From: Chondrus crispus
Lineage: Eukaryota; Rhodophyta; Florideophyceae; Gigartinales; Gigartinaceae
Direction: 5' to 3'
Length of the DNA: 46,204 nucleotides
Assembly (NCBI RefSeq): GCF_000350225.1
Contig: NW_005179395.1
Coordinates: 1-46,204, forward strand
Part shown: positions 17,647 to 27,293 of the stretch, in pieces
Position numbering within the stretch: position 1 is the first letter of the stretch
Layout: each line of letters opens with the position of its first letter
Notes under the pieces: generated by a model
Databases searched by the model: none
What the model was told of the DNA's origin: nothing
Seen by the model: the letters and a program-made list of their open reading frames with translations, nothing else
Position numbers and translations under genes: made by a program

Positions 17647-20013
17647 ATGCTTTCGATTGGGGTACTGGGGCCATGTCGCTTCTCCAGGACGTTCAGTTCG
17701 CCAGCAGCTCGCCTTGGAGGTCTACATTATCGAAAGATAGGGAGATCCTTCAGCGCCGCATCGCCAGGATTGAGCCTGTCTATCTCTGCAGAAGAAATTA
17801 CCCTCAGAAATGTAACTATTGTGAGTGACCGGCATGATGCTGTGGATGCCTTGACTAAACTGATCAAACTCGGACCGCAAACGCACACCGCCTGGAGTTT
17901 CAACTTTGCTCCGGGTGCCAGTGGCAGCGGGACCAACAATTGTCTATCATTAAGCGCTTTTTCTGGGAATGGTGTTGACTTTGGAAATGGGCCACATCTT
18001 TTTATTCGGGCAATGATGCCCTCAGAGGAGCAAAAGGTGTGGAAAGTTTTGAAAAACTATTTTGAGGATGACTACTGTACGAAGGTCTGGTTTGACTATG
18101 TTTCAGTTGAGCGACTTTTTGCGTCCCGAGGAATCCGTCCTGCTGGTTTTGCGGCAGATTTGGTGTCTATGGCCAGTTTAACGTCTGAAAACGTCAAGGG
18201 TTATACTCAAGATGACATCACACACACTTTTCTGACAGCGAAGGAGATAAGCATGGCGAAAAACATGTTGAATCCGAAGTCGGCGTTCATGACAGGGAAT
18301 GGAAGCCGTTCTGAGGCGCAATCCATTGCGAGAAGCTGCGGGGATGCCGCTTTGACACATGCTGTCTTTGCCAAACTACGCGAAAGGTTACAAGAGATGA
18401 CCATCAATGGGATGAACTGCACGGCTGACTTTCAAGGGGAATTTGGAGACCTGCTAGAAGTTTATCAGTATTTCCATGTTCCCTTAATGAAAGGCCTCTA
18501 TGAAATGCATCATCACGGCCTCCGAGTGAGCAAAGATATGCTCAAAGCGAGAGAAAGTGCCATTCAAGATGAAAAACATGTCCTTGAGGAAAGATTTGTG
18601 AAGTGGGCGTGTGAATTTTCGCCCGACGCGGCAGCAATGGACATTAGATGTGCGAAGCAGCTACGTCAATTGTTATTTGCTCCATGCACAAATATCCATG
18701 TGAAGACTGATAGTCTGCCGGAAGAATCGAGTTTTGCTTCGAAGCGCAATGCAAGCGCTACAGACAGAGATAACGGAAACACGCTGAACGTGCCGTTGAT
18801 TGCCCGAGAGAAGAAATTTGCTCTTCGCGGAAGAGGGGCCGAAGCAAAGGTCCACACCAAGAAAGGATGGCCTTCCGTTTCAGTAACTGCACTGCGGAAG
18901 GCCGCTGGTTTTCCACGGGCTGAGAAAGCTACGTTTGGGCAAAAAGACCATGCCTTTTGCTACGCCGTTGACGATCTTTTGGTTTCGAAGTCCATGAAGG
19001 GTGGAACCAGTTCTGATTTAGCACGCCCTGCAGAAGGCGCAGTCGATGATGACAACCGATTGCGAGTGACCTACAGAATGGACCCAAAGAAAGGTCGGCT
19101 ACAAGCTGCACTCGGAGAACAAGAACTAGACAGCGTTCAGAAAGCGATTGTTGCGGGAGATGAGAATACTTTGCTTGTGGGGAAGCTGAAAGATATGGAG
19201 CTGTCAATGCTTGGACATCTATCTGGCTGCGAATCATTGCGTGCGCGACTGGAACATGGGCACAACAGACATGAGCTGTCCATGGTGGAGTTGTACCAGA
19301 ATGTTAAGGAAGCCATTCACGACGGCCGCTGTGCGTACGAGGGAAGGCGACGACGAAATCATTTGGGTGTGGCAGTGCCGACAATTGGGGAAGCTTTTCC
19401 TGCAGAATACTCACAGAGCATGCTTTTGGATATCGGAATGACGCGAGGGGGGTCTAGGCGGGAAGTGACGAGACTGCTGGGCATCAAATCTCGCGAAGCT
19501 CAAAGATTAATGACTCGCTGGTATGCTGCCCACCCTGGTGTCAAAGCGTGGAGGGAACGGAGCCTGGAATGCGCCAAGCACGAGGGGTTCATAGAAACTA
19601 TTTCAGGTCGTAGACGAAACACGCGTAATGTCACCAGTACTACTTGGGCGGCGCGTGATGCTGCATGTGCAGCAGCGATTGGTTTCGCGGTGAATGGTTC
19701 TTGCGGAGAAGCTATGATGGGTGCTCTTGTCAATTTTGCTGAAGAAGAGGCGCTCACGAATCTGGGCTGGAGCGTGGTTTTTGTCCATGAAAATTACGTT
19801 GTACTGGAAGGTCCACAATACGCTGTCGACGTCGCGAAACCAGTTGTCGAAAGAGTGTTGAGAGAGCCGCTAGACTTTGAACTCGATGTTATGTTCGACG
19901 TGGAGGTCGAAGAGGGAGCCTCTATGGCTGCGATTGAGAAAAAAGAATTCTCTCATTCAGGAAAAGAGGGCAAGGATTTATCCTCCATGATCTCTAGTCG
20001 TTGGCTATCATGA
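17647..20013 (+). CDS. Catalytically degenerate POP-like family A DNA polymerase paralogue
   Basis: Intronless, 788 residues from the ATG at 17647, preceded by an organelle-type presequence. It aligns end to end with the active POP downstream: the shared layout includes 'FGDLLEVYQYFHVPLMKGL', 'GWPSVSVTALRKAAGFPRA', 'FIETISGRRR' and the C-terminal block. The catalytic residues are gone. The ExoI DTE motif ('AWDTETTG' in the partner) is 'AWSFNFAPG'. ExoII 'HNYAYDRH' is 'FDYVSVER'. ExoIII keeps the D but loses the Y. Polymerase motif A 'VADYGQLEL' is 'VGKLKDMEL' (Asp to Lys 513). Motif B R/K/F/Y positions read S/M/I/R. Motif C 'VHDE' is 'VHEN' (715-716). A ~15-residue stretch before motif A is also missing. 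The frame is nevertheless intact, with no stop or frameshift. I infer a pseudoenzyme with a structural or regulatory role, though recent decay cannot be excluded by eye. Confidence 0.88.
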   Translation: MLSIGVLGPCRFSRTFSSPAARLGGLHYRKIGRSFSAASPGLSLSISAEEITLRNVTIVSDRHDAVDALTKLIKLGPQTHTAWSFNFAPGASGSGTNNCLSLSAFSGNGVDFGNGPHLFIRAMMPSEEQKVWKVLKNYFEDDYCTKVWFDYVSVERLFASRGIRPAGFAADLVSMASLTSENVKGYTQDDITHTFLTAKEISMAKNMLNPKSAFMTGNGSRSEAQSIARSCGDAALTHAVFAKLRERLQEMTINGMNCTADFQGEFGDLLEVYQYFHVPLMKGLYEMHHHGLRVSKDMLKARESAIQDEKHVLEERFVKWACEFSPDAAAMDIRCAKQLRQLLFAPCTNIHVKTDSLPEESSFASKRNASATDRDNGNTLNVPLIAREKKFALRGRGAEAKVHTKKGWPSVSVTALRKAAGFPRAEKATFGQKDHAFCYAVDDLLVSKSMKGGTSSDLARPAEGAVDDDNRLRVTYRMDPKKGRLQAALGEQELDSVQKAIVAGDENTLLVGKLKDMELSMLGHLSGCESLRARLEHGHNRHELSMVELYQNVKEAIHDGRCAYEGRRRRNHLGVAVPTIGEAFPAEYSQSMLLDIGMTRGGSRREVTRLLGIKSREAQRLMTRWYAAHPGVKAWRERSLECAKHEGFIETISGRRRNTRNVTSTTWAARDAACAAAIGFAVNGSCGEAMMGALVNFAEEEALTNLGWSVVFVHENYVVLEGPQYAVDVAKPVVERVLREPLDFELDVMFDVEVEEGASMAAIEKKEFSHSGKEGKDLSSMISSRWLS

Positions 20014-21195
20014 CAGATGATGCCTGTGTCTAGTGATCAGATAAGTTATGCACTTCAGTGCTACATTTTTCAATATGGGTTGTGATCCATTTTCTTCATC
20101 CCGACTTTGCCCACCGCGCTAGAGTCTTGTCTTCGGCCAAAAAATGTACGAGTTGATACATAGAGTGAAAAAAGGTGGCAAAATATTGAAGACTGATCAC
20201 AGCACCTGACTTTTTTGCGACTTTGGAGCTATGGCAAACTGCCTACAGTACCTTCGAAGGGTATTGTTGTAAGCCCGCACTCGCGAAAGAGTGGATGGCG
20301 TTCGCATTCTTCAGCTCAAAAGCTTATACAAGCCGAGAGAGACGAGCAAAAAACATACAGTATGCAAATGTCAGTAACCAGGACACTAGAGTTCAACTGC
20401 GCCCGATGTCATGAGACGTCTATGGGAAAACTGGTCAAGGCACAGCGCGAGCGATTCACCTCCTAGCAAAGTACACCGCAGTTCGATGAGGACACACGCT
20501 CCTCTTGCTGAGCGACTTCGTCTATCCGCAGTCCTTACTTCACCATTGCTGCAATACACCTCCGTCTCTGTTAACAGACGTAGAATCCAGGCACATGACC
20601 ATCTCGTGAGGACCGGACACAGATGTGTCTGGTCCCCGTCTTATGTCTGAAAATAGAGCCGAAGATTCAGGGGTTCTTGTACCGTATCGTAGTCTTCTCA
20701 GGGCCTGGGGCGGTCTGCCACAATCGCTGCACATACTGTACCTTTCGAAAGGTACTGTACACGCGAAAAATTCCCGACCACGTCATGACGTGTATGCCGT
20801 ACTTTACCGTACAAAAATCATTGACTCTGGAGTGCATTGCTGGAGTGCTAACTTTTCAAGAACTGTATTCGCGAATGGTCCGCCCGCCAACCACTAGCGT
20901 CCAAGTGTCAGTGATACGGGGCTACTGTATTGGTGTCACATTTGGGGGGTGTTCTTGATCCCTATTTTGTTTCGGTGGGGGTTAAATTCGTCTCCGTGGG
21001 CCGCCTTTGTGTCTAAAAGACACAGTCAATACACATCGGGTACAGTGCTTCAATTGCCTCACGCGGCAACAACACCTCCATTTTCCTCAAGATCTCTTTT
21101 CCTTTCCTCGAAATTGGGTCCTGTTGCAGACGCGCTTCCGCCCCTACCGCAATCAACTCTGCGGGTATTCCCATCAGGAAATGCCTTAGTCGCAC
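20014..21195. other. Spacer between the tandem POP genes
   Basis: About 1.2 kb with no convincing gene. It is rich in GTAC/TACTGTA-type motifs (20244, 20355, 20736, 20753, 20805) and contains the perfect 18-bp palindrome at 20738-20755 and a near-copy at 20248-20265. It holds the 3' end of the first gene and the promoter of the second. No trace of a third polymerase copy is seen. Confidence 0.5.
20738..20755. repeat. 18-bp perfect palindrome GTACCTTTCGAAAGGTAC
   Basis: A perfect self-complementary sequence with no spacer, flanked on both sides by TACTGTA-like motifs. A diverged copy (GTACCTTCGAAGGGTATT) lies at 20248. It could be a dimeric protein-binding site or a cruciform; nothing in the sequence decides this. 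Confidence 0.85.
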
Positions 21196-23637
21196 ATGGG
21201 AATGGCGACGTGGGGACTTCTTTCGCGTCTACGCCTGTCTCCCTGCACGCTTTCTAGACGCTCGCACACACAGATCGCTTCGTCCGCTTCATCCGAAGAG
21301 AGACCACCTTGGACTCCAGCCGGCAAACCCTCCCCATCACCAGACCGTTCCATCTTCTGCGCACCGCCTATCCCCCGTGAAACTCGTATTCCAAACACCA
21401 CCGTTGTGCGTGATCGACGAACGGCCGCCCGCGCTGTCGAAGCCCTACTCAGCTTGCCACATGATGCACTCGTGGCCTGGGATACCGAGACCACAGGCGT
21501 CAATCCGGCGAAGGAGTCACCCGTCGGCAAGGGGAACGTCATTTGCGCAACGGCTTACGCCGGACACAATGTCGATTTCGGTACGGGTCCGAGATTGTAT
21601 GTAGACTGTCTGGATGGAGAAACAGGGCGCGGGATGCTTGAGGTGTTCAAGGGCTACTTTGAAAATGAGCGCTGCAAAAAGGTTTGGCACAATTACGCTT
21701 ACGACAGGCACATCCTTGCGAATCATGGCATCGTAACAAGGGGATTTGGTGGCGATACAATGCATATGGCTCGCCTTTTCGACTCATCCCGGCAGCGGTA
21801 CTCGCTGCAAGAGCTCTGCTACACATATCTTGATCGTGGTCTTGTCAAAACGAACATGAAAGAGCGCTTTGGTAATTTGGAGAAGTTGAAGAACGGTGAC
21901 ATGGGAAAACGCATCGTCATCCCGGAGACAATCGATTTGCAGAGAAGTGTAGAGCACGGCGACGAGTGGATAGAGTATGCCGCCGCCGATGCTGAACTCA
22001 CCCATCGTCTATGCTATACCTTGAAGGCAAAATTGGAGGAAATGGGCATCAACGGCAACAACAGCTCCCCAGAAATGACAAGTCGATTCTCAAACCTGTA
22101 CGAGCTTTATCAAGATCTCTTATTGCCGTTCGGTGAGGTCCTCACGGACATTGAGCGCACTGGATTCAGAGTTGACGTCGACTGGTTGAAAAGGGCTGAG
22201 GTGAAGGCGGATGCCGATCGGGTTGCATTGGAGGATCAGTTCAGGTTATGGGCTGAGAAGCACTCTCCGGACGCAAGATACATGAACATTAATTCTGGTC
22301 TGCAAAAGCAGCAACTGTTTTTTGCCCCGTGCGTGAATCGCAAGGATAAGCGGAAGAAAATGCCGGCTGAAAAGTCATTCGACTTGGAACCTGCGGAATT
22401 TTTGCCCGAGAAGTACGTGAATGAGATTAGAGAGCAGCGCGACAGCATGCCTTCGCAGGGGGATCAACTAACAAAAAAACTGAAGAAGACTGTCGTGCTG
22501 AAAGGGTTGGAAAAGCCATTTGCGGCGGAGACAGCAGGCGGATGGCCAAGCGTTTCAGCATCAGCGATGGAGAAACTCGCCGGATCACCGAGAGCAACTC
22601 CTCCCATATACGGCGATCCAGATGATCCGGATATGTGCTTGGCTGTGGACGATATGATCTCTTCAACCCGTATATCTACATTGATATCTTCTTTCATTGT
22701 GCCTCTCCAAAATTGGCCTGGTGCGGATGGTCGCATACATGCGTCTTTAAACCTGAACACCGAAACAGGTCGGCTCTCTTCGAGACGCCCCAACCTCCAA
22801 AACCAACCTGCTTTGGAGAAAGATCGCTATAGAGTGCGCAAGGCTTTTGTCCCTGAGAAGGGAAACAGTTTGATCGTAGCGGATTACGGTCAGCTCGAGC
22901 TGAGACTTCTTGCGCACATTACGAATTGCCAGTCTATGATCGATGCTTTCAAGGCAGGTGGTGACTTTCATTCGCGCACTGCGTTGACAATGTTCGATGA
23001 GATTGCGAAGTCTGTCGAACGGGGAGAATGTCTTTTAGAACGTGATGAAAAGGACGCTGATGCGAATGCACTTCCACTAGTGAAAGAAAAATTCTCTTCC
23101 GAGAGGAGAAAAGCGAAGACTCTCAACTTTTCAATAGCATACGGGAAGACGGTGAAAGGCTTGGCCCGCGATTGGAATGTCAGTACTAAGGAAGCGAGAG
23201 ACACGCTTGATCTTTGGTATAAGGAAAGACAAGAGGTTTTGCAGTGGCAATATGACTGCAAGTCATTCGTGAGAGAAAATAAGTACGTTGAGACAATATT
23301 GGGAAGAAGACGGCACCTTCCAGATGTCGACAACCACATCTTCAGCAAGAGAAATCATGCCGAAAGAGCAGCAATTAATGCCCCTCTGCAGGGCTCTGCC
23401 GCAGATCTGGTGATGGCTGCGATGGTCAAGCTGCATAAGAACCGCGTTTTGCGGGGACTCGGCTGGAAAATTATTTTGCAGGTCCACGATGAGATTATCT
23501 TGGAGGGACCTGATGAATCCGCAGATGTCGCTTTGCCCATCATCGTGAAGGAGATGAAAACCCCCGTTGGTGCTCCTTTACGTGTGGATCTAACGGTGGA
23601 CGCGAAGTGCGCTAAGTCATGGTTCGAGGCGAAGTGA
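21196..23637 (+). CDS. POP: Plant/protist-type organellar DNA polymerase (POP), family A
   Basis: Intronless, 813 residues, ATG at 21196. The first ~45 residues are Ser/Arg-rich without a signal peptide, fitting mitochondrial and/or plastid import. A 3'-5' exonuclease domain (about 75-290) carries ExoI 'AWDTETTG' (D96, E98), ExoII 'HNYAYDRH' and ExoIII 'YAAADAELTH'. The polymerase domain carries 'TETGRLSSRRPNLQNQPA', motif A 'VADYGQLELRLLAH' (D563), motif B 'RRKAKTLNFSIAYG' and motif C 'LQVHDEI' (D765). All catalytic residues are present, so both proofreading and synthesis should work. There is no 5'-nuclease domain, as expected for POP. It replicates organelle DNA. It lies 1.2 kb downstream of, and in the same orientation as, its degenerate paralogue. 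Confidence 0.96.
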   Translation: MGMATWGLLSRLRLSPCTLSRRSHTQIASSASSEERPPWTPAGKPSPSPDRSIFCAPPIPRETRIPNTTVVRDRRTAARAVEALLSLPHDALVAWDTETTGVNPAKESPVGKGNVICATAYAGHNVDFGTGPRLYVDCLDGETGRGMLEVFKGYFENERCKKVWHNYAYDRHILANHGIVTRGFGGDTMHMARLFDSSRQRYSLQELCYTYLDRGLVKTNMKERFGNLEKLKNGDMGKRIVIPETIDLQRSVEHGDEWIEYAAADAELTHRLCYTLKAKLEEMGINGNNSSPEMTSRFSNLYELYQDLLLPFGEVLTDIERTGFRVDVDWLKRAEVKADADRVALEDQFRLWAEKHSPDARYMNINSGLQKQQLFFAPCVNRKDKRKKMPAEKSFDLEPAEFLPEKYVNEIREQRDSMPSQGDQLTKKLKKTVVLKGLEKPFAAETAGGWPSVSASAMEKLAGSPRATPPIYGDPDDPDMCLAVDDMISSTRISTLISSFIVPLQNWPGADGRIHASLNLNTETGRLSSRRPNLQNQPALEKDRYRVRKAFVPEKGNSLIVADYGQLELRLLAHITNCQSMIDAFKAGGDFHSRTALTMFDEIAKSVERGECLLERDEKDADANALPLVKEKFSSERRKAKTLNFSIAYGKTVKGLARDWNVSTKEARDTLDLWYKERQEVLQWQYDCKSFVRENKYVETILGRRRHLPDVDNHIFSKRNHAERAAINAPLQGSAADLVMAAMVKLHKNRVLRGLGWKIILQVHDEIILEGPDESADVALPIIVKEMKTPVGAPLRVDLTVDAKCAKSWFEAK

Positions 23638-23859
23638 AAAGAAATTGACATGTTTATCGACGGCAACTCTGCCAGACAGATCTAGCACCCGCTCACTCGT
23701 ATCGCAGAATTTCTGTCCAAGCTGCGAAGGGGCGTGAGGTGCTTTCTTGTCCCCTTCATGACCTTCAGCGCTAGAAGGAGGCGAAAAAAACAAAATTGAA
23801 ATTACAAGCGCGGCGGCACCGTTGCTCCACACTTTGCCGACGCTGCCACCTGACTGCAT
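23617..23859 (-). CDS. Possible small membrane or exported protein, antisense to POP 3' end
   Basis: 80 codons from an ATG at 23859. The product has a short polar N-terminus, a hydrophobic stretch (WSNGAAALVISILFF) and a small-residue exit (SPPSSAEG), which looks like a signal peptide or single membrane span, then a charged tail. The last 21 bases overlap the end of the POP coding region on the other strand. It lies 83 bp downstream of the GTPase gene on the same strand, so it could equally be 3' UTR. No family is recognised. Confidence 0.25.
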   Translation of the reverse strand: MQSGGSVGKVWSNGAAALVISILFFSPPSSAEGHEGDKKAPHAPSQLGQKFCDTSERVLDLSGRVAVDKHVNFFSLRLEP

Positions 23860-23942
23860 TTGCAATCATCCCAAGCCCCCACTGCGAATGACACAGTCTC
23901 TACTGTCAGGAGTTAGAAGGTTGTGGCTTTGTTCAGGAATCT

Positions 23943-25766
23943 TCAGTGCATCGTTGGTCTCTCCACAGATATGATACGTCCCAGGCCCTTCGTTCTTCCC
24001 TCCCGGAAAATGAAGCGCGCACCAGCTTTGACATATTCGGGGTAGTACATGAAGCGGAACTTGATGGTGGCCCGGTCACCTGTCCGAATGATGGGAGTGT
24101 CTATGGAAAGGACTCTGGCCGCTTGACGGATTGTCTCACAGTGCAGCACGGGTTCATAACCTTCACGAATTGTCGTGCCATGGTATAGCACGAGAACCTC
24201 GGCTGTGAACTCGCGGACTGCACCCGGACGAATGCTGGCGTCAAGCAGAACCATACCCTTTCGCACCGCCGAGCGCTTGACCTTTTTCAGCGCAAGCGAA
24301 CCAGCCTGCCCCGCAACTACTCTCTTCACCGGTGTTCTCTTGTAGTGCACAGATTTCACTTGGGCTTTGACAAACTTGCCCCTACCGTCGGGCCCAAGGT
24401 TCAATATTTGACCAAGAGCAACAGCACCGGCCGTAGTAGTTCCTGCAACCACTGTACCTACACCTGGGACAACAAATGTCTCATCGATTGCGAACTCGGC
24501 CGGCTTATCCATATGTTCGCGCCAGTTTCGTCTTGATGGTACAAGATTGAGAAATGCTCTCAAAAGGTCAAGACCCTCGCCGGTAACATTGGAGAGGGAG
24601 AAAATAGGAACTATGCGGTCATTGACGATGTTCTGAGCACTCAAGGTTACTTCGTCTATGCTCTTGACCATGACGGGGAGCTTCTTACCAGCGCCAGGGC
24701 TCTTCAGCAATCTCTGGAGATGGTTGACGGTCTGTTCGTAGACATGTTCTGGAGCAAGGTCGATCTTTGTAATGACAATGTAAACAGGTACTTTTAAGGC
24801 CAGAGTAATTGCGAGATGCTCTTTGGTCATGCGCAATACCCCCATGTTGGCGCCAACAACCAGCATACAGAAGTCCGGAGCGTGAGCAGTTAAACCAAAG
24901 ACAGTCGTCTTGAGATAGCGCTCGTGGCCAGCTAAATCAAAGAACGTAAGAACTTTGGAGGCTTTCTCCACCACATCAGACCAGGTTAGGTTTCGTACAT
25001 TTGTGTAGTTGACAATTTCGCCTGTGGCGGCGAAACCAATAATAGCTTGCGATATAGCCGACGTTCGACCCGTCTCGAGCTCGTGCTTGTGCGTGAAAAT
25101 CTGGGAGCGAGCGAGGCCCCTGCCATTATCAAGTGCACCGGATCCTGTCAAAACGCCAACAAGGGTACTCTTACCCGAGTCAACATTACCCGCGACGGCA
25201 ACACGAATGTCCAAGTAGTCCTCGAGGGCTTTTGGGACTTTCCTTACCAACACTTGAGCGACGCGACCCTCTTTTCCATCAGCCTCTCTCAAAACTTGGG
25301 TCTCCGCACCAAGGTCATGAGCCATCCGCTTCAAGGTCTCGAGGGAGGCAGCAAGGACGTCTGCTGGTAAACCCTTCTTACGACCGTTGTCTTCCACGCC
25401 GAGCTCATAAATGGCCTCGCCATTCCCCTCGGACAACCTGAAATTGAGCTGAGTGACTAGCTGAGCGAAGCGGTCGCGGGTGGGGTTGACGAGACGCCAC
25501 TTGTACTCGACCGACCCCTCGTCATCTTCGGGGAGCAAATCGTCGGTGTCCTCGTGGCGCGGACGGTCCTCCCCTAACGAGGAGCGCGAGGCAACGGAGT
25601 CGCTCTCGGATAGAAGCGGCGGTGTCTCGTCCCCCGGTGGATCTTTGCGCACGGGTACAGACGCAGCGGGCGCGAGCGATGGGTGTATTCGGATGGCGGT
25701 TTGCGTGGAGCTGGCCGGCGAGGCAGGCCCCGCTGCTGACGCCTTCCTTCTTCTTCTTGAAGACAT
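23943..25766 (-). CDS. GTPBP1/GTPBP2-type translational GTPase
   Basis: Intronless, 607 residues from the ATG at 25766 (MSSRRRRKASAAG); an upstream in-frame TTG is not used. A low-complexity N-terminus (1-~85) precedes a GTPBP-specific region ('LVTQLNFRLSEGNGEAIYEL', with 'DVLAASLETLKRMAHDLGA' further on) that distinguishes this family from plain EF-Tu. The G domain has G1 'GNVDSGKST' (~193), G3 'DLAGHE' (~276), G4 'TKID' (~333) and then 'FSLSNVTGEGLDLL'. EF-Tu-like beta barrels follow, closing with 'IRTGDRATIKFRF' and 'IFREGRTKGLG'. GTPBP1-class proteins bind GTP and tRNA/ribosomes and act in mRNA decay and ribosome rescue or elongation in the cytosol. GTPBP1 and GTPBP2 cannot be separated by eye. 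All GTPase motifs are intact. Confidence 0.92.
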   Translation of the reverse strand: MSSRRRRKASAAGPASPASSTQTAIRIHPSLAPAASVPVRKDPPGDETPPLLSESDSVASRSSLGEDRPRHEDTDDLLPEDDEGSVEYKWRLVNPTRDRFAQLVTQLNFRLSEGNGEAIYELGVEDNGRKKGLPADVLAASLETLKRMAHDLGAETQVLREADGKEGRVAQVLVRKVPKALEDYLDIRVAVAGNVDSGKSTLVGVLTGSGALDNGRGLARSQIFTHKHELETGRTSAISQAIIGFAATGEIVNYTNVRNLTWSDVVEKASKVLTFFDLAGHERYLKTTVFGLTAHAPDFCMLVVGANMGVLRMTKEHLAITLALKVPVYIVITKIDLAPEHVYEQTVNHLQRLLKSPGAGKKLPVMVKSIDEVTLSAQNIVNDRIVPIFSLSNVTGEGLDLLRAFLNLVPSRRNWREHMDKPAEFAIDETFVVPGVGTVVAGTTTAGAVALGQILNLGPDGRGKFVKAQVKSVHYKRTPVKRVVAGQAGSLALKKVKRSAVRKGMVLLDASIRPGAVREFTAEVLVLYHGTTIREGYEPVLHCETIRQAARVLSIDTPIIRTGDRATIKFRFMYYPEYVKAGARFIFREGRTKGLGRIISVERPTMH

Positions 25767-26455
25767 GTTATAAGGGTGGTTGTGCTCCAGCAAGTGCAGC
25801 GTTGGAGACGGGGCGAAGGGCTACTGGAGCGGCACAGTAAGGGTGCCGTAGGGATACGGTGACAGCAGCGGACAGGGAATGGAGGACGCGGTCTTATTGT
25901 TGAAGCAAAGCTTGCATCCGGACCGAAATCAAAGATGAGATGACAGGCAGGTCACGCTTGCAAGGCCTCTGAGGAGGCTCGTATTCTCTCACACTGGGAG
26001 AATGGGTATCTGGCGAAAAGCATGGCGACGTGGTGGAGTGCGGCAGAGCGGACCGCAGCAGCAGGCCTCTGTGCTGCGCGCGTGGGCCGGTCGGCCCGGG
26101 CGGCCCGTCGGGGCAATGGAGTGAGGTTGAGAGTGAGGTTGAGAAGGGATCTCTCCGGGTGACATCGGGTGACATCGGCATGCGCTCGCGTCAGGCCTCA
26201 GCGGATGACGAGCTTCGCGATGATTCGCCGACACTCAATGCCGCACATGTTGTTATTTCGCTTGCTCTTGAGGGCCGTACCGACCCGTGGCGACGTGCGC
26301 GCCGCTGGTTGGGCGGCTCGCTTCCCACGTGGGTTTGCTTCTCTTGGCCCCGCTTCGCGCGGCCCCACAGACTTGCTTGCGTTTGCAGGCCAGCCCGTGG
26401 CGCACAATCTCGGCGAATCCTGACCGAATTTTGCACAATTTCAGGGGGCCGCGCA
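25767..26455. other. GC-rich spacer upstream of the GTPase gene
   Basis: About 690 bases. High GC makes several overlapping frames open on both strands, none with a recognisable product. A directly repeated GAGTGAGGTTGA-type segment occurs at 26121-26144, and a repeated GGGTGACATCGG at 26157-26176. The promoter of the GTPBP gene should lie near 25770-25900. Confidence 0.4.
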
Positions 26456-26839
26456 TCAGTTTCCGTGGCCCGACAGGCGCCCCTCCGCATCCACGTTGAC
26501 AAAAAAAAACTTCTGCAATGCCCCGATACAAGCCTCCGTCGTGTCCACGGGCCTGAATATGTCCGACAGAATAGGCACCGCACAGAGGCACGTCGCCACA
26601 GCCTCGCCCTCGTACAGCAATGACACACTGCCCACACCGTTTCCGGCTGCCGCCGCTCGTTGGCACGAAACAGCTGGAGCTTCACTTCCAGCGCTGCGCA
26701 TTGGACAACGCAGTCCCCAAGGCTTCGTTGTTGCTAAAGTCACCGTGATGGCCGGGTCCCGGTCCACGACGGAACTGCCGCGCCCAGCAGCCCCGTTTTC
26801 ATTCGCACCGGACGGACCTAACGGCATGCCCAGCTCCAT
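26456..26839 (-). CDS. Unrecognised 127-residue protein (hypothetical)
   Basis: The ATG at 26839 opens 127 codons. The N-terminal ~25 residues are Gly/Pro/Ala-rich. The rest alternates beta-like and helical segments ('PAITVTLATTKPWG', 'GVGSVSLLYEGEAVATCLC', 'TTEACIGALQKFFFVNVD'), giving a small alpha/beta look. That pattern recalls small chaperone folds, but I cannot match a family. Several competing frames overlap it on both strands in this GC-rich stretch, which weakens the call. Its same-strand neighbours are the GTPase gene and the AIG1-like gene. Confidence 0.35.
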   Translation of the reverse strand: MELGMPLGPSGANENGAAGRGSSVVDRDPAITVTLATTKPWGLRCPMRSAGSEAPAVSCQRAAAAGNGVGSVSLLYEGEAVATCLCAVPILSDIFRPVDTTEACIGALQKFFFVNVDAEGRLSGHGN

Positions 26840-27293
26840 CACTTCCGCGTCAGGGCTTTAGTCTGCAGTACCGCTATATGACTGTTAAATCTGCACGCTC
26901 CGAGGATGCCGCGTGGATCTGCGTCGACGGAAACCCGCTGCTTGAAGACTCCCAGTGACTATCCTTGTTTTCGCCAGTCTTCGGGCATACATGCTCGAAT
27001 ATTTACTTGCCGGGATAGGTAATCTACCAAGCTTACCGAGAAACACCAACGTTCCCAACAGAAACCGAAACGCAGCCGCCCATCCCCCCCGATCACCCCC
27101 CTGTGCTTCACACTGGAGTGCATGCCACACGCATTTTCACATCCCTTGCAACCACGCTCTGTCATCCCCGGAGATCATCCCCGGAGCACTGCCCAATACG
27201 AACGTGAGCTGCCATTGTCGAAGCTAAGCGCATCGCGAGCGCTCTGCGTACTATTGCTCAAAAATCAACTTGGCATCTCTTGACCCTCACCGC
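26840..27293. other. Spacer
   Basis: 454 bases between the hypothetical ORF and the 3' end of the AIG1-like gene. There is a direct repeat of ATCATCCCCGGAG-like sequence near 27162-27185. No gene is recognised. Confidence 0.4.

Noticed and set aside
26191..26685. Overlapping long frames on both strands
   Set aside because: High GC suppresses stops; the products are Arg/Pro/Ala-rich with no domain. Only the 26456-26839 frame was kept, at low confidence.
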